64,000 nt of DNA from the NCBI RefSeq assembly GCF_018332655.1, contig NZ_BOQL01000044.1, positions 1 to 64,000 on the forward strand, written 5' to 3'. Numbering within the stretch: the stretch's first letter is position 1; each line of letters opens with the position of its first letter. Shown here piece by piece: positions 24,044 through 32,312 of this stretch. Both the position numbers and the translations under genes were made by a program. The notes beneath the pieces are model-generated. The model worked only from the letters and a program-made list of their open reading frames with translations, did no database searches and was not told the origin of the DNA. The DNA comes from Actinoplanes auranticolor (lineage in GTDB: Bacteria; Actinomycetota; Actinomycetes; Mycobacteriales; Micromonosporaceae).

Positions 24044-25468
24044 ATGAGCAGACCGACGAAGCGAGCAGACCGAGCCGTGCCACCCGACGGGCACCTCACC
24101 ACCAGGAACCTTCCCGAGCCGATGTCGTTGCGCCGGATGGTCGGCCCCGGCGTGGTGGCGGTCGGCATCGGCATGGCGGCCGGGGAGATCATCCTGTGGC
24201 CGTACCTCACCGCGATCGGCGGGCTGGGCCTGCTCTGGCTGGCCTTCGCCACTCTGGCCGTCCAGTTCGTCATCAACATGGAGATCGAGCGCTACACGCT
24301 GGCCACCGGGCAGACCGCGGTCGCCGGATTCTCCCGGTGGTGGAAGGGCTGGGGCATCGTCATCTGCCTGGCGGGCGCCTTCCAGTACGTCTGGCCGGGC
24401 TGGGCCACCAGCGGCTCCACCGTGTTCACCTATCTCGTCGGCGGCGGCGACCCGGTCTGGATCACCGTGGCCGTGCTGGCCGCCATCGGTGTCCTGCTGT
24501 CGGTCTCGAAGGTCATCTACAAGACCGTGGAGCGGGTCGAGATCGTCAAGGTCGGCCTGACGCTGTTCTTCCTCGCCGTGGTCGTGGTCTTCGTGATCTC
24601 CCTGGCCACGTGGGGTGAGGGTGCCCGGGAGAGCGTCACCGGCTTCGGGCAGATCCCCGAGGGCATCACCTTCACCCTGCTGCTCAGCGCCATCGGTGCG
24701 GCGGGCGCCGGTGGCGTGCACAACCTGGTGCTCAGCAACTGGATCCGCGACAAGCGGTACGGCATGGGCGCGCACGTCCCCCGCCTGATCTCGCCCATCA
24801 CCGGCCAGGAGGAAGCCGCCGGCAGCGACCGGTACACGTTCCCCCAGGACGACGAGAACCTGGCCCGCTGGCGGGTCTGGTGGAAGCGCGCCAACATCGA
24901 GCACTTCTTCGCGTTCCTGCTGGTCTGCTTCCTGACCATCACGATCATGAGTCTGCTCGCCTACGAGACGCTGTTCGGCCGCGACGACCTCAAGTCCGAC
25001 CCGTCGTTCCTGCGGATCGAAGGTGACGTGCTCGCGAGCGAGGTCGGCGGCTGGCTGAAGCTGCTGTTCTTCGCGGTCGCCGCGGTCTCGCTGTGGGCCG
25101 CCGCGATGGGACTGCTCGACGTCATCGGCCGGGTGGCCAGCGACTTCGTCCGCCGCAACTACCTCGCCGGCTCCGCCCGCTGGACCGAGGCCCGGCTCTA
25201 CCTGGCCGTCGTGTGGGGCGAGATCGTCCTGGGCTCGCTGATCCTGCTGGCCGGCTTCACCCAGCCGCTGGGCCTGCTGATCGTGTCCACCTGCGCCGCC
25301 TCGGTCGTGACCCTGCTGTACTCGGTGCTGCTCGTGCGGCTCAACCGCAAGGACCTGCCGGCGGCCATCCGGATCGGCGGCTGGCGGCTGGGTGGGCTGC
25401 TGGCGGCGATCGGCTTCTACGGCTTCTTCGCCGTGGCCATGGTGGTGACCCAGCTGCAGAAACTCTGA
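24044..25468 (+). CDS. Nramp-related membrane transporter lacking metal motifs
   Basis: A 474-residue LeuT-fold carrier with about 11-12 helices. The first helix reads RMVGPGVVAVGIGMAAGEIILW, in the position where metal-carrying Nramp proteins have DPGN; here no Asp or Asn is available. The sixth helix, which holds the MPH metal motif in canonical members, reads GAAGAGGVHNLVLSNWIRDKRYGMG. The overall family match is good but substrate binding must differ. It sits 33 bases after the shikimate dehydrogenase and faces the dehydroshikimate dehydratase gene, so a substrate of that pathway (quinate, shikimate, dehydroshikimate or protocatechuate) is worth considering. Often annotated as a divalent metal transporter, which this sequence does not support well. 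Confidence 0.75.
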   Translation: MSRPTKRADRAVPPDGHLTTRNLPEPMSLRRMVGPGVVAVGIGMAAGEIILWPYLTAIGGLGLLWLAFATLAVQFVINMEIERYTLATGQTAVAGFSRWWKGWGIVICLAGAFQYVWPGWATSGSTVFTYLVGGGDPVWITVAVLAAIGVLLSVSKVIYKTVERVEIVKVGLTLFFLAVVVVFVISLATWGEGARESVTGFGQIPEGITFTLLLSAIGAAGAGGVHNLVLSNWIRDKRYGMGAHVPRLISPITGQEEAAGSDRYTFPQDDENLARWRVWWKRANIEHFFAFLLVCFLTITIMSLLAYETLFGRDDLKSDPSFLRIEGDVLASEVGGWLKLLFFAVAAVSLWAAAMGLLDVIGRVASDFVRRNYLAGSARWTEARLYLAVVWGEIVLGSLILLAGFTQPLGLLIVSTCAASVVTLLYSVLLVRLNRKDLPAAIRIGGWRLGGLLAAIGFYGFFAVAMVVTQLQKL

Positions 25469-25475
25469 GGACCGA

Positions 25476-27323
25476 TCAGCTCGCCGACAGCCGCAGGTGG
25501 CGGTGGGCGGCCATCCGTACGGGTGCGTTGGCTTCGCCGAAGCCGTCGTAACCACCCCGGCGCTGCAGGATCTCGAAGAAGACCCGCCCGCCGTAGACCG
25601 GGGTGTACAGGTGGAACAGCTCACCGCCGTGCTGGTCCCGGTCGTAGAGGATGCCGTGGCGGCGCAGCCGCTCGACGAGGTCCCCGGGCAGAGCGAACCG
25701 CGCGACCAGGTCGGCGTAGTAGTTGTCCGGCACCTGCATCGCCGGGCCGCCCAGCCGGTCGACGGCCGCGGCGGTGGCGAAGATGTCGGCGGTGGCGAAG
25801 GCGACGTGCTGCGGATCCACCACGGCGGGCGCCCACTCGCCGCGGCGCAGCAGCGCCACGGTCAGGGCCAGCCGGACCGTACGCTGCGGGGTGCTGAACG
25901 CCCGCGAGCGCATGAGCCCGAACGGTGCCGCGTACTCCTCGGTGGTCAGCTGGGTCAGGCCGAGCACCGAGTGGTAGAAAAGCCCGGCCTCGTCGAAGTG
26001 GTCGAAGGGCTGGGCCAGTCCGAGGTGATCGGTGCCGAGCAGCCCGGTGTCGCCCGCTGGCTGCTCACCGGTGGCCAGGAAGTCCGCCCGCCAGTCGTTG
26101 TCGTCGGCGCTGAAGAACACCGAGGTGCCGTCCGGGGCGGCCACGGCGGCGAGGTCCGCCTCCCGCGACCCCCGGGTACGCGGAAGGGCCGGCGCGAGCA
26201 GCGCCTCGGCTCGCGCCCGCGACCGTCGCGGGTCGGCGCTGGTGAGCGCGAAGGTGCTGAGGGCAGCGGTGCCGGGAGTCTGGGGCCGGGTGACCGCGCT
26301 GTTGAGCACGACCCGGCAGGCGCCCTGCTCCCACAGCTCGACCGGCTTGGACCGGTGCTGGCCGGTGTGGGCGAACCCGAGCCCGCGCAGCGCGTCCTGC
26401 AGGACCGGTCCGGACCGGCCGTCCACCGTGAACTCGCTGAAGGCGTGCACGGACAGCGGCGGCGCGGCCGGCAGCCGGCGCAGCTCGATCGCCGGCTGCG
26501 CCGGGAGGCCGTCCTCCAGGCTGATCAGCGACCGCATGGCGTCGATCGCCGTCCGCCGCGGGTCGGCCTGCCGGAAGACGTCGTTGAACACCTCCAGCGA
26601 CAGCGGACCGGTGTAGCCGGCGGCGAGCACCCCGGCGACGAAGCCGGTGAGGTCGAACGTGCCCTGGCCGGGGAAGAGCCGGTGGTGCCGGCTCCACTGC
26701 AGGACGTCCATGCGCAGATACGGCGCGTCGGCCAGCTGCAGGAAGAAGATCTTGCCCGGGGTGATGCGCGCGATGTCGTCAGTGCCGGCCTCACGCGACA
26801 GGACGTGGAAGGAATCCAGGCACAGTCCGAGCGCGGGGTGGTCGGCCTGCCGCACGATCCGCCACGAGTGGTCCCAGGTGGACACGTGCCGTCCCCAGGC
26901 CAGCGCCTCGTAGGCGATCCGCATCCCCCGGGCCTGGGCCCGGTCGGCCAGCAGAGCCAGCTGCTCGGCGGCGAGACCGTCGTCGTCGATCGCGGCCGGG
27001 GAGACCGACGAGCACACCAGGACGGTGTCGGCGCCCAGCTCGGCCATGACGTCGAACTTGTGCTCGGCGCGGGCCAGGTTGGCCGCCAGCAGCGGTGCCG
27101 GGACGGCCTCGAAGTCGCGCAACGGCTGGTACAGCTCGATGCCCAGCCCGAGGTCGGCGCACCGCGCCCGTACCTCGGCCGGCGACCAGGGCGCCACCAC
27201 CAGGTCGTTCTCGAACAGCTCGATGCCGTCGAAGCCGGCCGCGGCGGCCGCGGCGATCTTGTCGTCGAGCGTCCCGGAGACACACACCGTCGCGATCGAG
27301 CGGCGCAGGCGGCCCGCGGTCAC
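25476..27323 (-). CDS. quiC: 3-dehydroshikimate dehydratase (TIM barrel + VOC)
   Basis: A 615-residue two-domain enzyme of the QuiC/QsuB type that converts 3-dehydroshikimate to protocatechuate. The N-terminal half (residues ~5-285) is a xylose-isomerase-like TIM barrel with acidic metal ligands in GFDGIELFENDL, AYEALAWGRHVSTWDHSW, LGLCLDSFH and GPLSLEVFNDVF. The C-terminal half (residues ~300-610) is a vicinal-oxygen-chelate fold resembling 4-hydroxyphenylpyruvate dioxygenase (LGTDHLGLAQPFDHFDEAGLFYHSVLGL ..., LFHLYTPVYGGRVFFEILQRRG); in the known fusions its role is unclear or structural. The fused length matches QsuB-like proteins (about 615). It is transcribed with the TetR gene 3 bases upstream and converges on the carrier gene with a 7-base gap. 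Confidence 0.9.
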   Translation of the reverse strand: MTAGRLRRSIATVCVSGTLDDKIAAAAAAGFDGIELFENDLVVAPWSPAEVRARCADLGLGIELYQPLRDFEAVPAPLLAANLARAEHKFDVMAELGADTVLVCSSVSPAAIDDDGLAAEQLALLADRAQARGMRIAYEALAWGRHVSTWDHSWRIVRQADHPALGLCLDSFHVLSREAGTDDIARITPGKIFFLQLADAPYLRMDVLQWSRHHRLFPGQGTFDLTGFVAGVLAAGYTGPLSLEVFNDVFRQADPRRTAIDAMRSLISLEDGLPAQPAIELRRLPAAPPLSVHAFSEFTVDGRSGPVLQDALRGLGFAHTGQHRSKPVELWEQGACRVVLNSAVTRPQTPGTAALSTFALTSADPRRSRARAEALLAPALPRTRGSREADLAAVAAPDGTSVFFSADDNDWRADFLATGEQPAGDTGLLGTDHLGLAQPFDHFDEAGLFYHSVLGLTQLTTEEYAAPFGLMRSRAFSTPQRTVRLALTVALLRRGEWAPAVVDPQHVAFATADIFATAAAVDRLGGPAMQVPDNYYADLVARFALPGDLVERLRRHGILYDRDQHGGELFHLYTPVYGGRVFFEILQRRGGYDGFGEANAPVRMAAHRHLRLSAS

Positions 27324-27326
27324 GGC

Positions 27327-27986
27327 TCAGCTCCCGGCCCGGCCGAGGTAGCCGACGACCATGTCGGCCAGCATGGTCCGGTACCGGTCGCGGGCCGCCG
27401 GATCGAGCAGGTCGCGGCCGAACAGGGCGCCGAAGGTGTGCCGGTTGGCCACCCGGAAGAAGCAGAAGGCGCTGATCATCATGTGCACGTCCAGCGCGTC
27501 GACGTCCGCGCGGAACGTCCCGTCGCGCTGGCCGCGGGAGAGCGCGTCCTGCAGGACGCCGATCGCCGAGCTGTTCAGGTCGACCAGCCGCGCGACCTGG
27601 GACATGTTCCTGGCCTGCTGGGAGTTCTCGACCCCGACCAGCTTGATGAACGTGGGGTGGGCCTCGTGGTGGTCGAAGGTGACCTCGGCGATGCGGCGGA
27701 TCGCCGCCACCGGCGCCAGGTGCTCGACGTCGACGGTGCGCTCGGCCGCCCGGATCTCGGCGTACGCGCGCTCCAGCACGGCCAGGTAGAGCTGCTCCTT
27801 GCCGCCGAAGTAGTAGTAGATCATCCGTTTAGTGGTGCGCGTCCGCGCCGCGATCTCGTCCACCCGGGCACCGCTGTAGCCCTGGTCGGCGAACTCGCGG
27901 GTGGCGACGTCGAGGATGTCCGTACGGGTACGCCCGGCATCACGCCGGCGGTCGACATCGGGTTCTGGTGCCGCTCCCCGGCTCAT
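27327..27986 (-). CDS. TetR family regulator of the dehydroshikimate dehydratase
   Basis: A 219-residue TetR protein: HTH at residues ~20-66 (RTDILDVATREFADQGYSGARVDEIAARTRTTKRMIYYYFGGKEQLY), and a C-terminal domain of the TetR_C_6-like kind (AHPTFIKLVGVENSQQARN). The ATG at 27986 has AAGGAG 4-5 bases upstream; a frame from 28028 would run through the operator. The quiC start lies 3 bases after its stop, so both form one transcript, and a near-perfect 16-base palindrome at 28000-28015 overlaps the promoter region. It probably represses its own operon; the inducer is likely an intermediate of the pathway. Confidence 0.9.
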   Translation of the reverse strand: MSRGAAPEPDVDRRRDAGRTRTDILDVATREFADQGYSGARVDEIAARTRTTKRMIYYYFGGKEQLYLAVLERAYAEIRAAERTVDVEHLAPVAAIRRIAEVTFDHHEAHPTFIKLVGVENSQQARNMSQVARLVDLNSSAIGVLQDALSRGQRDGTFRADVDALDVHMMISAFCFFRVANRHTFGALFGRDLLDPAARDRYRTMLADMVVGYLGRAGS

Positions 27987-27999
27987 CACACTCCTTGTA

Positions 28000-28015
28000 T
28001 ACGAACTAGTCCGTA
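28000..28015. promoter_or_regulatory. TetR operator, 16-base palindrome
   Basis: TACGAACTAGTCCGTA is an inverted repeat centred on CTAG with a single mismatched pair. It lies 13 bases upstream of the TetR start codon, overlapping where the promoter must be. The half-site AGTTCGTA also occurs in the site at 23073-23090 at the far end of the cluster, hinting at common control. Confidence 0.6.
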
Positions 28016-28111
28016 CATCATGCCTCATGAATCCGCGAACTGCGGCCGGGCGCCGGCGTACCGTGAAAGAGCGTGCGACGGCCCGGCCGGCGACGCAGAG
28101 AGGTCTTCCTC

Positions 28112-28591
28112 ATGGCCCGCTTCGACGTGTCCCTCGACGTCCACGCTCCGGCATCGCGGGTCTGGGCCGAGCTGGTGGACTGGCGCAAGCACGCCGACTG
28201 GGCGCCGCTGACGAGCGTCCGCATCACCAGTGCCCGTCCCGACGGGGTGGGCGCCGTCTTCGTGGCCCGCACCGGGATCGGCCCGCTCAGCTTCGACGAC
28301 CCGATGACGGTGGTCCGCTGGGAGCCACCCGCCGGTGACGCCCCGGACGACGCACCCGGGCGATGCGACGTGGAGAAGCACGGCCGGGTCGTGCACGGCC
28401 GGGCCTGGTTCGTGGTCACCCCGCTGCCGGGCGGCCGCAGCCGGGTGGTGTGGAGCGAGGACATCACGGTCAGCCCGCACCGGCTGACCCGGCTGACCGC
28501 TCCCCTGCTGTCCGTCGTCGGCAAGGCCGGTTTCGCCCGGGTCCTGCGCTCGATGGCGCGCGAGGCCGAGCGTCCCCTCGGCCGGGCCTGA
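28112..28591 (+). CDS. SRPBCC (START-type) family protein
   Basis: A 159-residue helix-grip protein. The opening FDVSLDVHAPASRVWAELVDWRKHADWAPL is the classical start of polyketide-cyclase/Coq10-like SRPBCC domains, followed by strands (GVGAVFVARTGIGPLSFDDPMTVVRWEPP) and the closing helix (LSVVGKAGFARVLRSMAREAERPL). It likely binds a hydrophobic ligand in its cavity; no reaction can be assigned. AGAGG lies 9 bases before the ATG at 28112; the open frame extends to 28073 without similarity. It is divergent from the TetR gene and faces a decayed hydrolase gene. Confidence 0.87.
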   Translation: MARFDVSLDVHAPASRVWAELVDWRKHADWAPLTSVRITSARPDGVGAVFVARTGIGPLSFDDPMTVVRWEPPAGDAPDDAPGRCDVEKHGRVVHGRAWFVVTPLPGGRSRVVWSEDITVSPHRLTRLTAPLLSVVGKAGFARVLRSMAREAERPLGRA

Positions 28592-28602
28592 CGCCGGCGA
28601 CG

Positions 28603-28948
28603 TCAGCCGCGCTGAAGCCAGCGGTCCAGCCAGGCGAACGCCTCGTCCTGCATCTCGCGGACGAAGACGTGACCCAGACCCGGCCACACCTTGGTGCTCA
28701 GGCGGTGCCCGGCCAGGCCGACACGGTCGCCGAGATGTCGTCGGACAGCCGGGCCCGCGCCGACTCCCGGCGGCCCGGCGCTGCCAGGCCCGGAAGCCCA
28801 GCTTGCGGTGGTTGCACCAGGCCGGCGGGAAATCGAGTCCGGCCTTGAGCTGCTCGACGAAGACGGGCACGGCGCCCTCGACCACCACGGGACTCTCGAA
28901 CTGCGGTGCGGCGCCGTCAACGCTCGCCGCGGCGGCGGGCACGAACAC
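28603..28948 (-). pseudogene. Decayed alpha/beta hydrolase gene
   Basis: The minus strand from 28948 reads APQFESPVVVEGAVPVF and VEQLKAGLDFPPAWCNHRKL in one frame, a plausible hydrolase segment, then breaks up near 28800. From there a second frame reads DRVGLAGHRLSTKVWPGLGHVF and EMQDEAFAWLDRWLQRG, the typical C-terminal end of an alpha/beta hydrolase including the catalytic-His region (GLGHVF). The two parts are in different frames, and no complete catalytic core (GxSxG) is present, so this is an internally deleted and frameshifted relic. Confidence 0.55.
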
Positions 28949-28975
28949 CGCGCCCGCCGCCCGCTGCGTGCCGGA

Positions 28976-29272
28976 TCAGTGGGTGCGCGGGTCCACGTCG
29001 TTGCTGCGGCTGCCGGCCTTGGCCAGGCCCCGGCTGACGAGGTAACCGATGGTCAGCAGGGTGATGTACCACCACGCCTTGTCCGCGGCGAAGTAGTCGC
29101 TGCCGTCGTTGGCTGCTCCGTCACCCACCGTGTAGGAGGCGATCAGCACGCCGGCGACAGCGGCGAGGTAGACGAACAGCTCGGTGGTCTTGTACGACGG
29201 CTTGGTCTCCTCGCCGCGGGTCCGGACGTGCTTGACGTCGAGACCGTCGTGCGCGTGGGTCGTGGTAGCCAT
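28976..29272 (-). CDS. Small two-helix membrane protein
   Basis: A 98-residue protein. A hydrophilic N-terminus with several His/Asp (MATTTHAHDGLDVKHVRTRG) precedes two membrane helices: ELFVYLAAVAGVLIASYTVG and WWYITLLTIGYLVSRGLAK, joined by an acidic loop (GDGAANDGSDYFAADK). A GGAG ribosome site sits 9 bases before the ATG at 29272. Small proteins of this layout are widespread in actinomycetes and unnamed. The 248 bases between it and the divergent RsbA-like gene hold no element I can name. Confidence 0.78.
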   Translation of the reverse strand: MATTTHAHDGLDVKHVRTRGEETKPSYKTTELFVYLAAVAGVLIASYTVGDGAANDGSDYFAADKAWWYITLLTIGYLVSRGLAKAGSRSNDVDPRTH

Positions 29273-29520
29273 GAAATATCACTCCAGGGGGTCATATGTC
29301 GGGCCGCCGGATGGCGGCAAGCGCCGGAGTACCCGCCGCTCGGCCGGCCAATCAGTGACTTCCCAGCTAGTTGCCAGACCGTTACCAGGCTCGGATGGAC
29401 GCCTACACCGAAGCGCTCGCGGCCCGATGGACGGCAGGAAAACTCTTCGCGTACGGGTGTACCGTTGCGTCCTGGTACCACCCGCTCCCGGATGCCCAGT
29501 TGATCATGGTGAAGTGACCG

Positions 29521-30474
29521 ATGCCCCTCCCCGCCACGCTGACCCATGACGCCATGTTCTACGGCAGTGACGACGAGTTCGCCGCGGCGCTCGCACCGTT
29601 CGCCCGCGAAGGGCTGGAGCGGGACGAAGCGCTGGTCGCAGCGGTGACCCCGGGCAACATAGCCCTCCTGCGGGACGCGCTCGGCGCGGACGCCACCGCA
29701 GTGACGTTCATCGACCGCGACGAGTGGTACCGCCGGCCCGCGACGACGGTGGCCGGGTGGCAACGCCTGCTCACCGAGGCCCTGGCCCGCGGGCACAAGA
29801 GGATGCGCCTGATCGGTGAGGTCGCTTTCGGCGCCCGCCCCCACCACCCCACCTGGACCCGGTACGAGGCCGCGCTCAACGACGTGTTCGCGCAGGCGCC
29901 GGCCTGGATCGTCTGCCCGTACGACACCCGGAAACTCCCGCCGGCACTGCTGGACGATGCCCGGCGTACCCATCCGGCGACCTTTCCGTGGCGGTCGCCC
30001 AGCGCCGGTTACCTGACCCCCGAGCAGTTCCTCCGCAGCGTGCCCGAGCCGATGCCGCCGGTCAGCGGGCCGCCGGCCCTGAGCATGGACGTCACCGGCG
30101 GCGTCGCGTCCGCCCGCACTGCCGTGTCCACCCTGCTCGCGGCGGCGGGCTGGGCCGGCCTGGATCGCGGCGACGATCTGATCCTGGCGATGTGCGAGAT
30201 CGTCACCAACAGCATCCGCCACGGCCATGGGCGGCGGGAGCTGCGGGTGTGGACCCACGACGGCACCGTGACCTGCGAGGTCACCGACGACGGCCACGGC
30301 ATGGCCGACCCGCTCATCGGCTATCGCCCGCCCGCGCAGGACCTGGCCGGCGGCCGTGGCGTGTGGATCGCCCAGCAGTTGTGCGACGCGCTGTCGATCG
30401 TCCGGCGCGATGCCGCCACTGTCGTCCGGTTTGCTGTCACCGTGCGCGAGCCCCTGCGGCTGCCCACCGGCTGA
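29521..30474 (+). CDS. MEDS-domain anti-sigma factor-type kinase (RsbA-like)
   Basis: A 317-residue cytoplasmic regulator. Residues ~5-170 form a MEDS sensor domain (DAMFYGSDDEFAAALAPFAREGLERDEALVAAVTP), the DcmR-type RecA-like sensor. Residues ~190-310 form an RsbW-like HATPase (GDDLILAMCEIVTNSIRHGH, N box; CEVTDDGHGMADP, G1; GGRGVWIAQQLCD, G2). Such proteins bind sigma factors or anti-sigma antagonists and phosphorylate the latter. With the SpoIIE phosphatase at 31.0 kb and the STAS protein in the che operon, the window holds all three parts of a partner-switching module, though not in one operon. Confidence 0.87.
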   Translation: MPLPATLTHDAMFYGSDDEFAAALAPFAREGLERDEALVAAVTPGNIALLRDALGADATAVTFIDRDEWYRRPATTVAGWQRLLTEALARGHKRMRLIGEVAFGARPHHPTWTRYEAALNDVFAQAPAWIVCPYDTRKLPPALLDDARRTHPATFPWRSPSAGYLTPEQFLRSVPEPMPPVSGPPALSMDVTGGVASARTAVSTLLAAAGWAGLDRGDDLILAMCEIVTNSIRHGHGRRELRVWTHDGTVTCEVTDDGHGMADPLIGYRPPAQDLAGGRGVWIAQQLCDALSIVRRDAATVVRFAVTVREPLRLPTG

Positions 30475-30500
30475 TCACCGCCCTTGCGGCGATGACGAGG

Positions 30501-30524
30501 GCCCCGGCGCTCGCGCGCCGGGGC
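30501..30524. terminator. GC-rich hairpin terminator
   Basis: A perfect 10-base-pair stem (GCCCCGGCGC with GCGCCGGGGC) around the loop TCGC, 27 bases after the stop of the RsbA-like gene. There is no T-run, as is usual in actinomycetes. Confidence 0.65.
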
Positions 30525-31012
30525 CCGGGGCTATGGACCAGAAACACCATCTACCGGCGGTGACGCCGGCTTGTCTTTTCCGCACCGGCGCTCAGTGAGA
30601 GCAACGGGTGCGAGGATCGCGTCAGCGTGACCGGAGACCACCTCTCGTGCGATGGATACTGCGGTGTCCGCGTCGGGCCCGTGACTGCGGCCGCCGGCGG
30701 GCGATCCAACGGTGTGCGACCCTCCCTTTCCTCTGCTTGCCGTGCACTTCCCTGTTGCTGTCGCCGGCTGGTGGCGGAACCCCACGCGACTTCCTGGCCC
30801 CGGCCACGTACAGCCTGCGTCCTGCTCTTGCCGAGCGGAGCCCTGAAGGTGCATCGGCCCTGCTCGTTGCCTTGTTTCTGCGCCCGGTGACGGGCGGTTG
30901 CGTCTGCGTCTTCGTCGTTGCCCGCTCTTGACCCGAGAAACGTTAACGGGACCCTGCCAGAAAGTCTAGCCGCCACCACATAGATTTTCTGCCGCGTCAC
31001 CCTGAGGGTGGG
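30525..31012. other. Long gap between convergent genes, no gene assigned
   Basis: About 490 bases between the terminator and the stop of the SpoIIE gene. It is visibly poorer in G+C than its surroundings, with pyrimidine-rich tracts (CCCTCCCTTTCCTCTG) and short open frames on both strands whose translations are Arg/Ser/Pro-rich and lack ribosome sites. I see no tRNA, no RNase P or tmRNA signature and no inverted repeat of note. It may be a former gene or a region of foreign origin. Confidence 0.4.
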
Positions 31013-32287
31013 TCAGGCCGCGGAGTCGCTGGCCCGCCGCAAGTCGGCACCGGCGTCGGTGCTGCGGGTGTCGCCGTGGCCGCCGTGCCAGTCGAGGACC
31101 AGCATGCAGGCGTCGTCGGGCAGGGTGCCGTGCGGGCCGGCGACCTCCAGGACCAGGTCGCCGAGCACCCGGACGAGCTCCCGGGGGTGCAGCTCGCTCA
31201 GGTCCTGCAGGCGGCTGTGCAGGTCCAGCGCCGCAGCGCCGCGTTCCAGCATGCCGTCGGTGAGCATGACCAGCCGGTCCCCCTCCTGCAGCTCGAGCTC
31301 GGTGTCCTGGTAGGCCCGGGCGCTCCGGACGCCGAACGGCCGGTTCACCGGCAGCGCGACGGCCTGCGCGACACCGCCGCGCACCAGCAGCGGGGCGGGA
31401 TGCCCGGCGTTGACGACCGCGAGCGATCCGGTACGCAGGTCCAGCCGGCCGAGGATGCCGGTGACGAAGGCGGCCCCGTCCGGGGCGTTGTCGAGCAGCG
31501 CCTGGTGTGCGGCCTCCGCCTGCTCGATCAGGGAGTGCCCGCGCCGGCGGGCGTTGCGCAGCCCCGCGACGCAGAGGGTGGCGGTGAGCGCGCTGTGCAC
31601 GCCGTGCCCGACGGCGTCGGAGATGCTGAGGTGCAGCAGGTCACGAGCGAGGCTGTAGTCGAACGTGTCACCGCCGATGCTCGCGGCCGGCTCCAGCCAG
31701 GCCGCCAGGGTGAACGAGTCGGCCTCGCAGGTGAACGACGACGGCAGCAGACGCCGCTGGATCTCGGCAGCCAGGGTGAACGGCGTGGTCCGCTGGCCCC
31801 ACTCGAACAGGTCGGTGTGCCGGCGGTTGGCGATCACCACGAAGGCCAGGGTGTGCGCCACCTGCGACACCCGCCGCACGGCGTCCTCGCCCGGCGCGGC
31901 GGTCAAGGCGATCTCCAGCAGGCCGATCGCCTCCCCGCGCTGGGTCACGGGCGCCCGCACGACGAACCGGTCACCGGTCTGCTCGACGAGCACCCGCTGG
32001 GTGCGCAGCGCCTGCTCCTGCGGGCCACCGTCGAACGGCTGCACCAGGGCGACGTCCTCGTCCTGCCGGCGTTCGCCCGACACAGCGCCGAACGGCAGGT
32101 GGATCAGCCGGACCAGAGCACGGCCGCTCATGTCGGCCACCAGGAACGAAACCCACACCGCGCCGAGGCTCATCCCGATCTTGCGGGTCACCGCCCGTAC
32201 GGCGTCGACCGGGGCCGCCCGCTCGGCGTCGAGCAGCACGTCGTCGAGATCCATACCGCCCATACCCATGGTCACGGGACGGAGCAT
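31013..32287 (-). CDS. PP2C-type (SpoIIE/RsbU) serine phosphatase
   Basis: A 424-residue phosphatase. Residues ~15-165 form a GAF-like sensor region, and residues ~180-400 the PP2C/SpoIIE domain: AEIQRRLLPSSF, then GGDTFDYSLARDLLHLSISDAVGHGVHSAL with the metal-binding Asp residues, NAGHPAPLLVRGG, and LVMLTDGMLERG near the end. Homologues dephosphorylate STAS-domain anti-sigma antagonists, switching a sigma factor on. Candidate partners within the window are the STAS protein at 8834 and the RsbA-like kinase at 29521. The first ~10 residues contain several Met codons, so the true start could be 32287, 32269 or 32263. Confidence 0.9.
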   Translation of the reverse strand: MLRPVTMGMGGMDLDDVLLDAERAAPVDAVRAVTRKIGMSLGAVWVSFLVADMSGRALVRLIHLPFGAVSGERRQDEDVALVQPFDGGPQEQALRTQRVLVEQTGDRFVVRAPVTQRGEAIGLLEIALTAAPGEDAVRRVSQVAHTLAFVVIANRRHTDLFEWGQRTTPFTLAAEIQRRLLPSSFTCEADSFTLAAWLEPAASIGGDTFDYSLARDLLHLSISDAVGHGVHSALTATLCVAGLRNARRRGHSLIEQAEAAHQALLDNAPDGAAFVTGILGRLDLRTGSLAVVNAGHPAPLLVRGGVAQAVALPVNRPFGVRSARAYQDTELELQEGDRLVMLTDGMLERGAAALDLHSRLQDLSELHPRELVRVLGDLVLEVAGPHGTLPDDACMLVLDWHGGHGDTRSTDAGADLRRASDSAA

Positions 32288-32312
32288 AGACGCGCAGACG
32301 TTCGCCCCGCGT

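Noticed and set aside
30551..31000. 149-codon minus-strand frame in the 30.5-31.0 kb gap
   Set aside because: No Shine-Dalgarno, Arg/Ser-rich low-complexity translation and no resemblance to a known fold.
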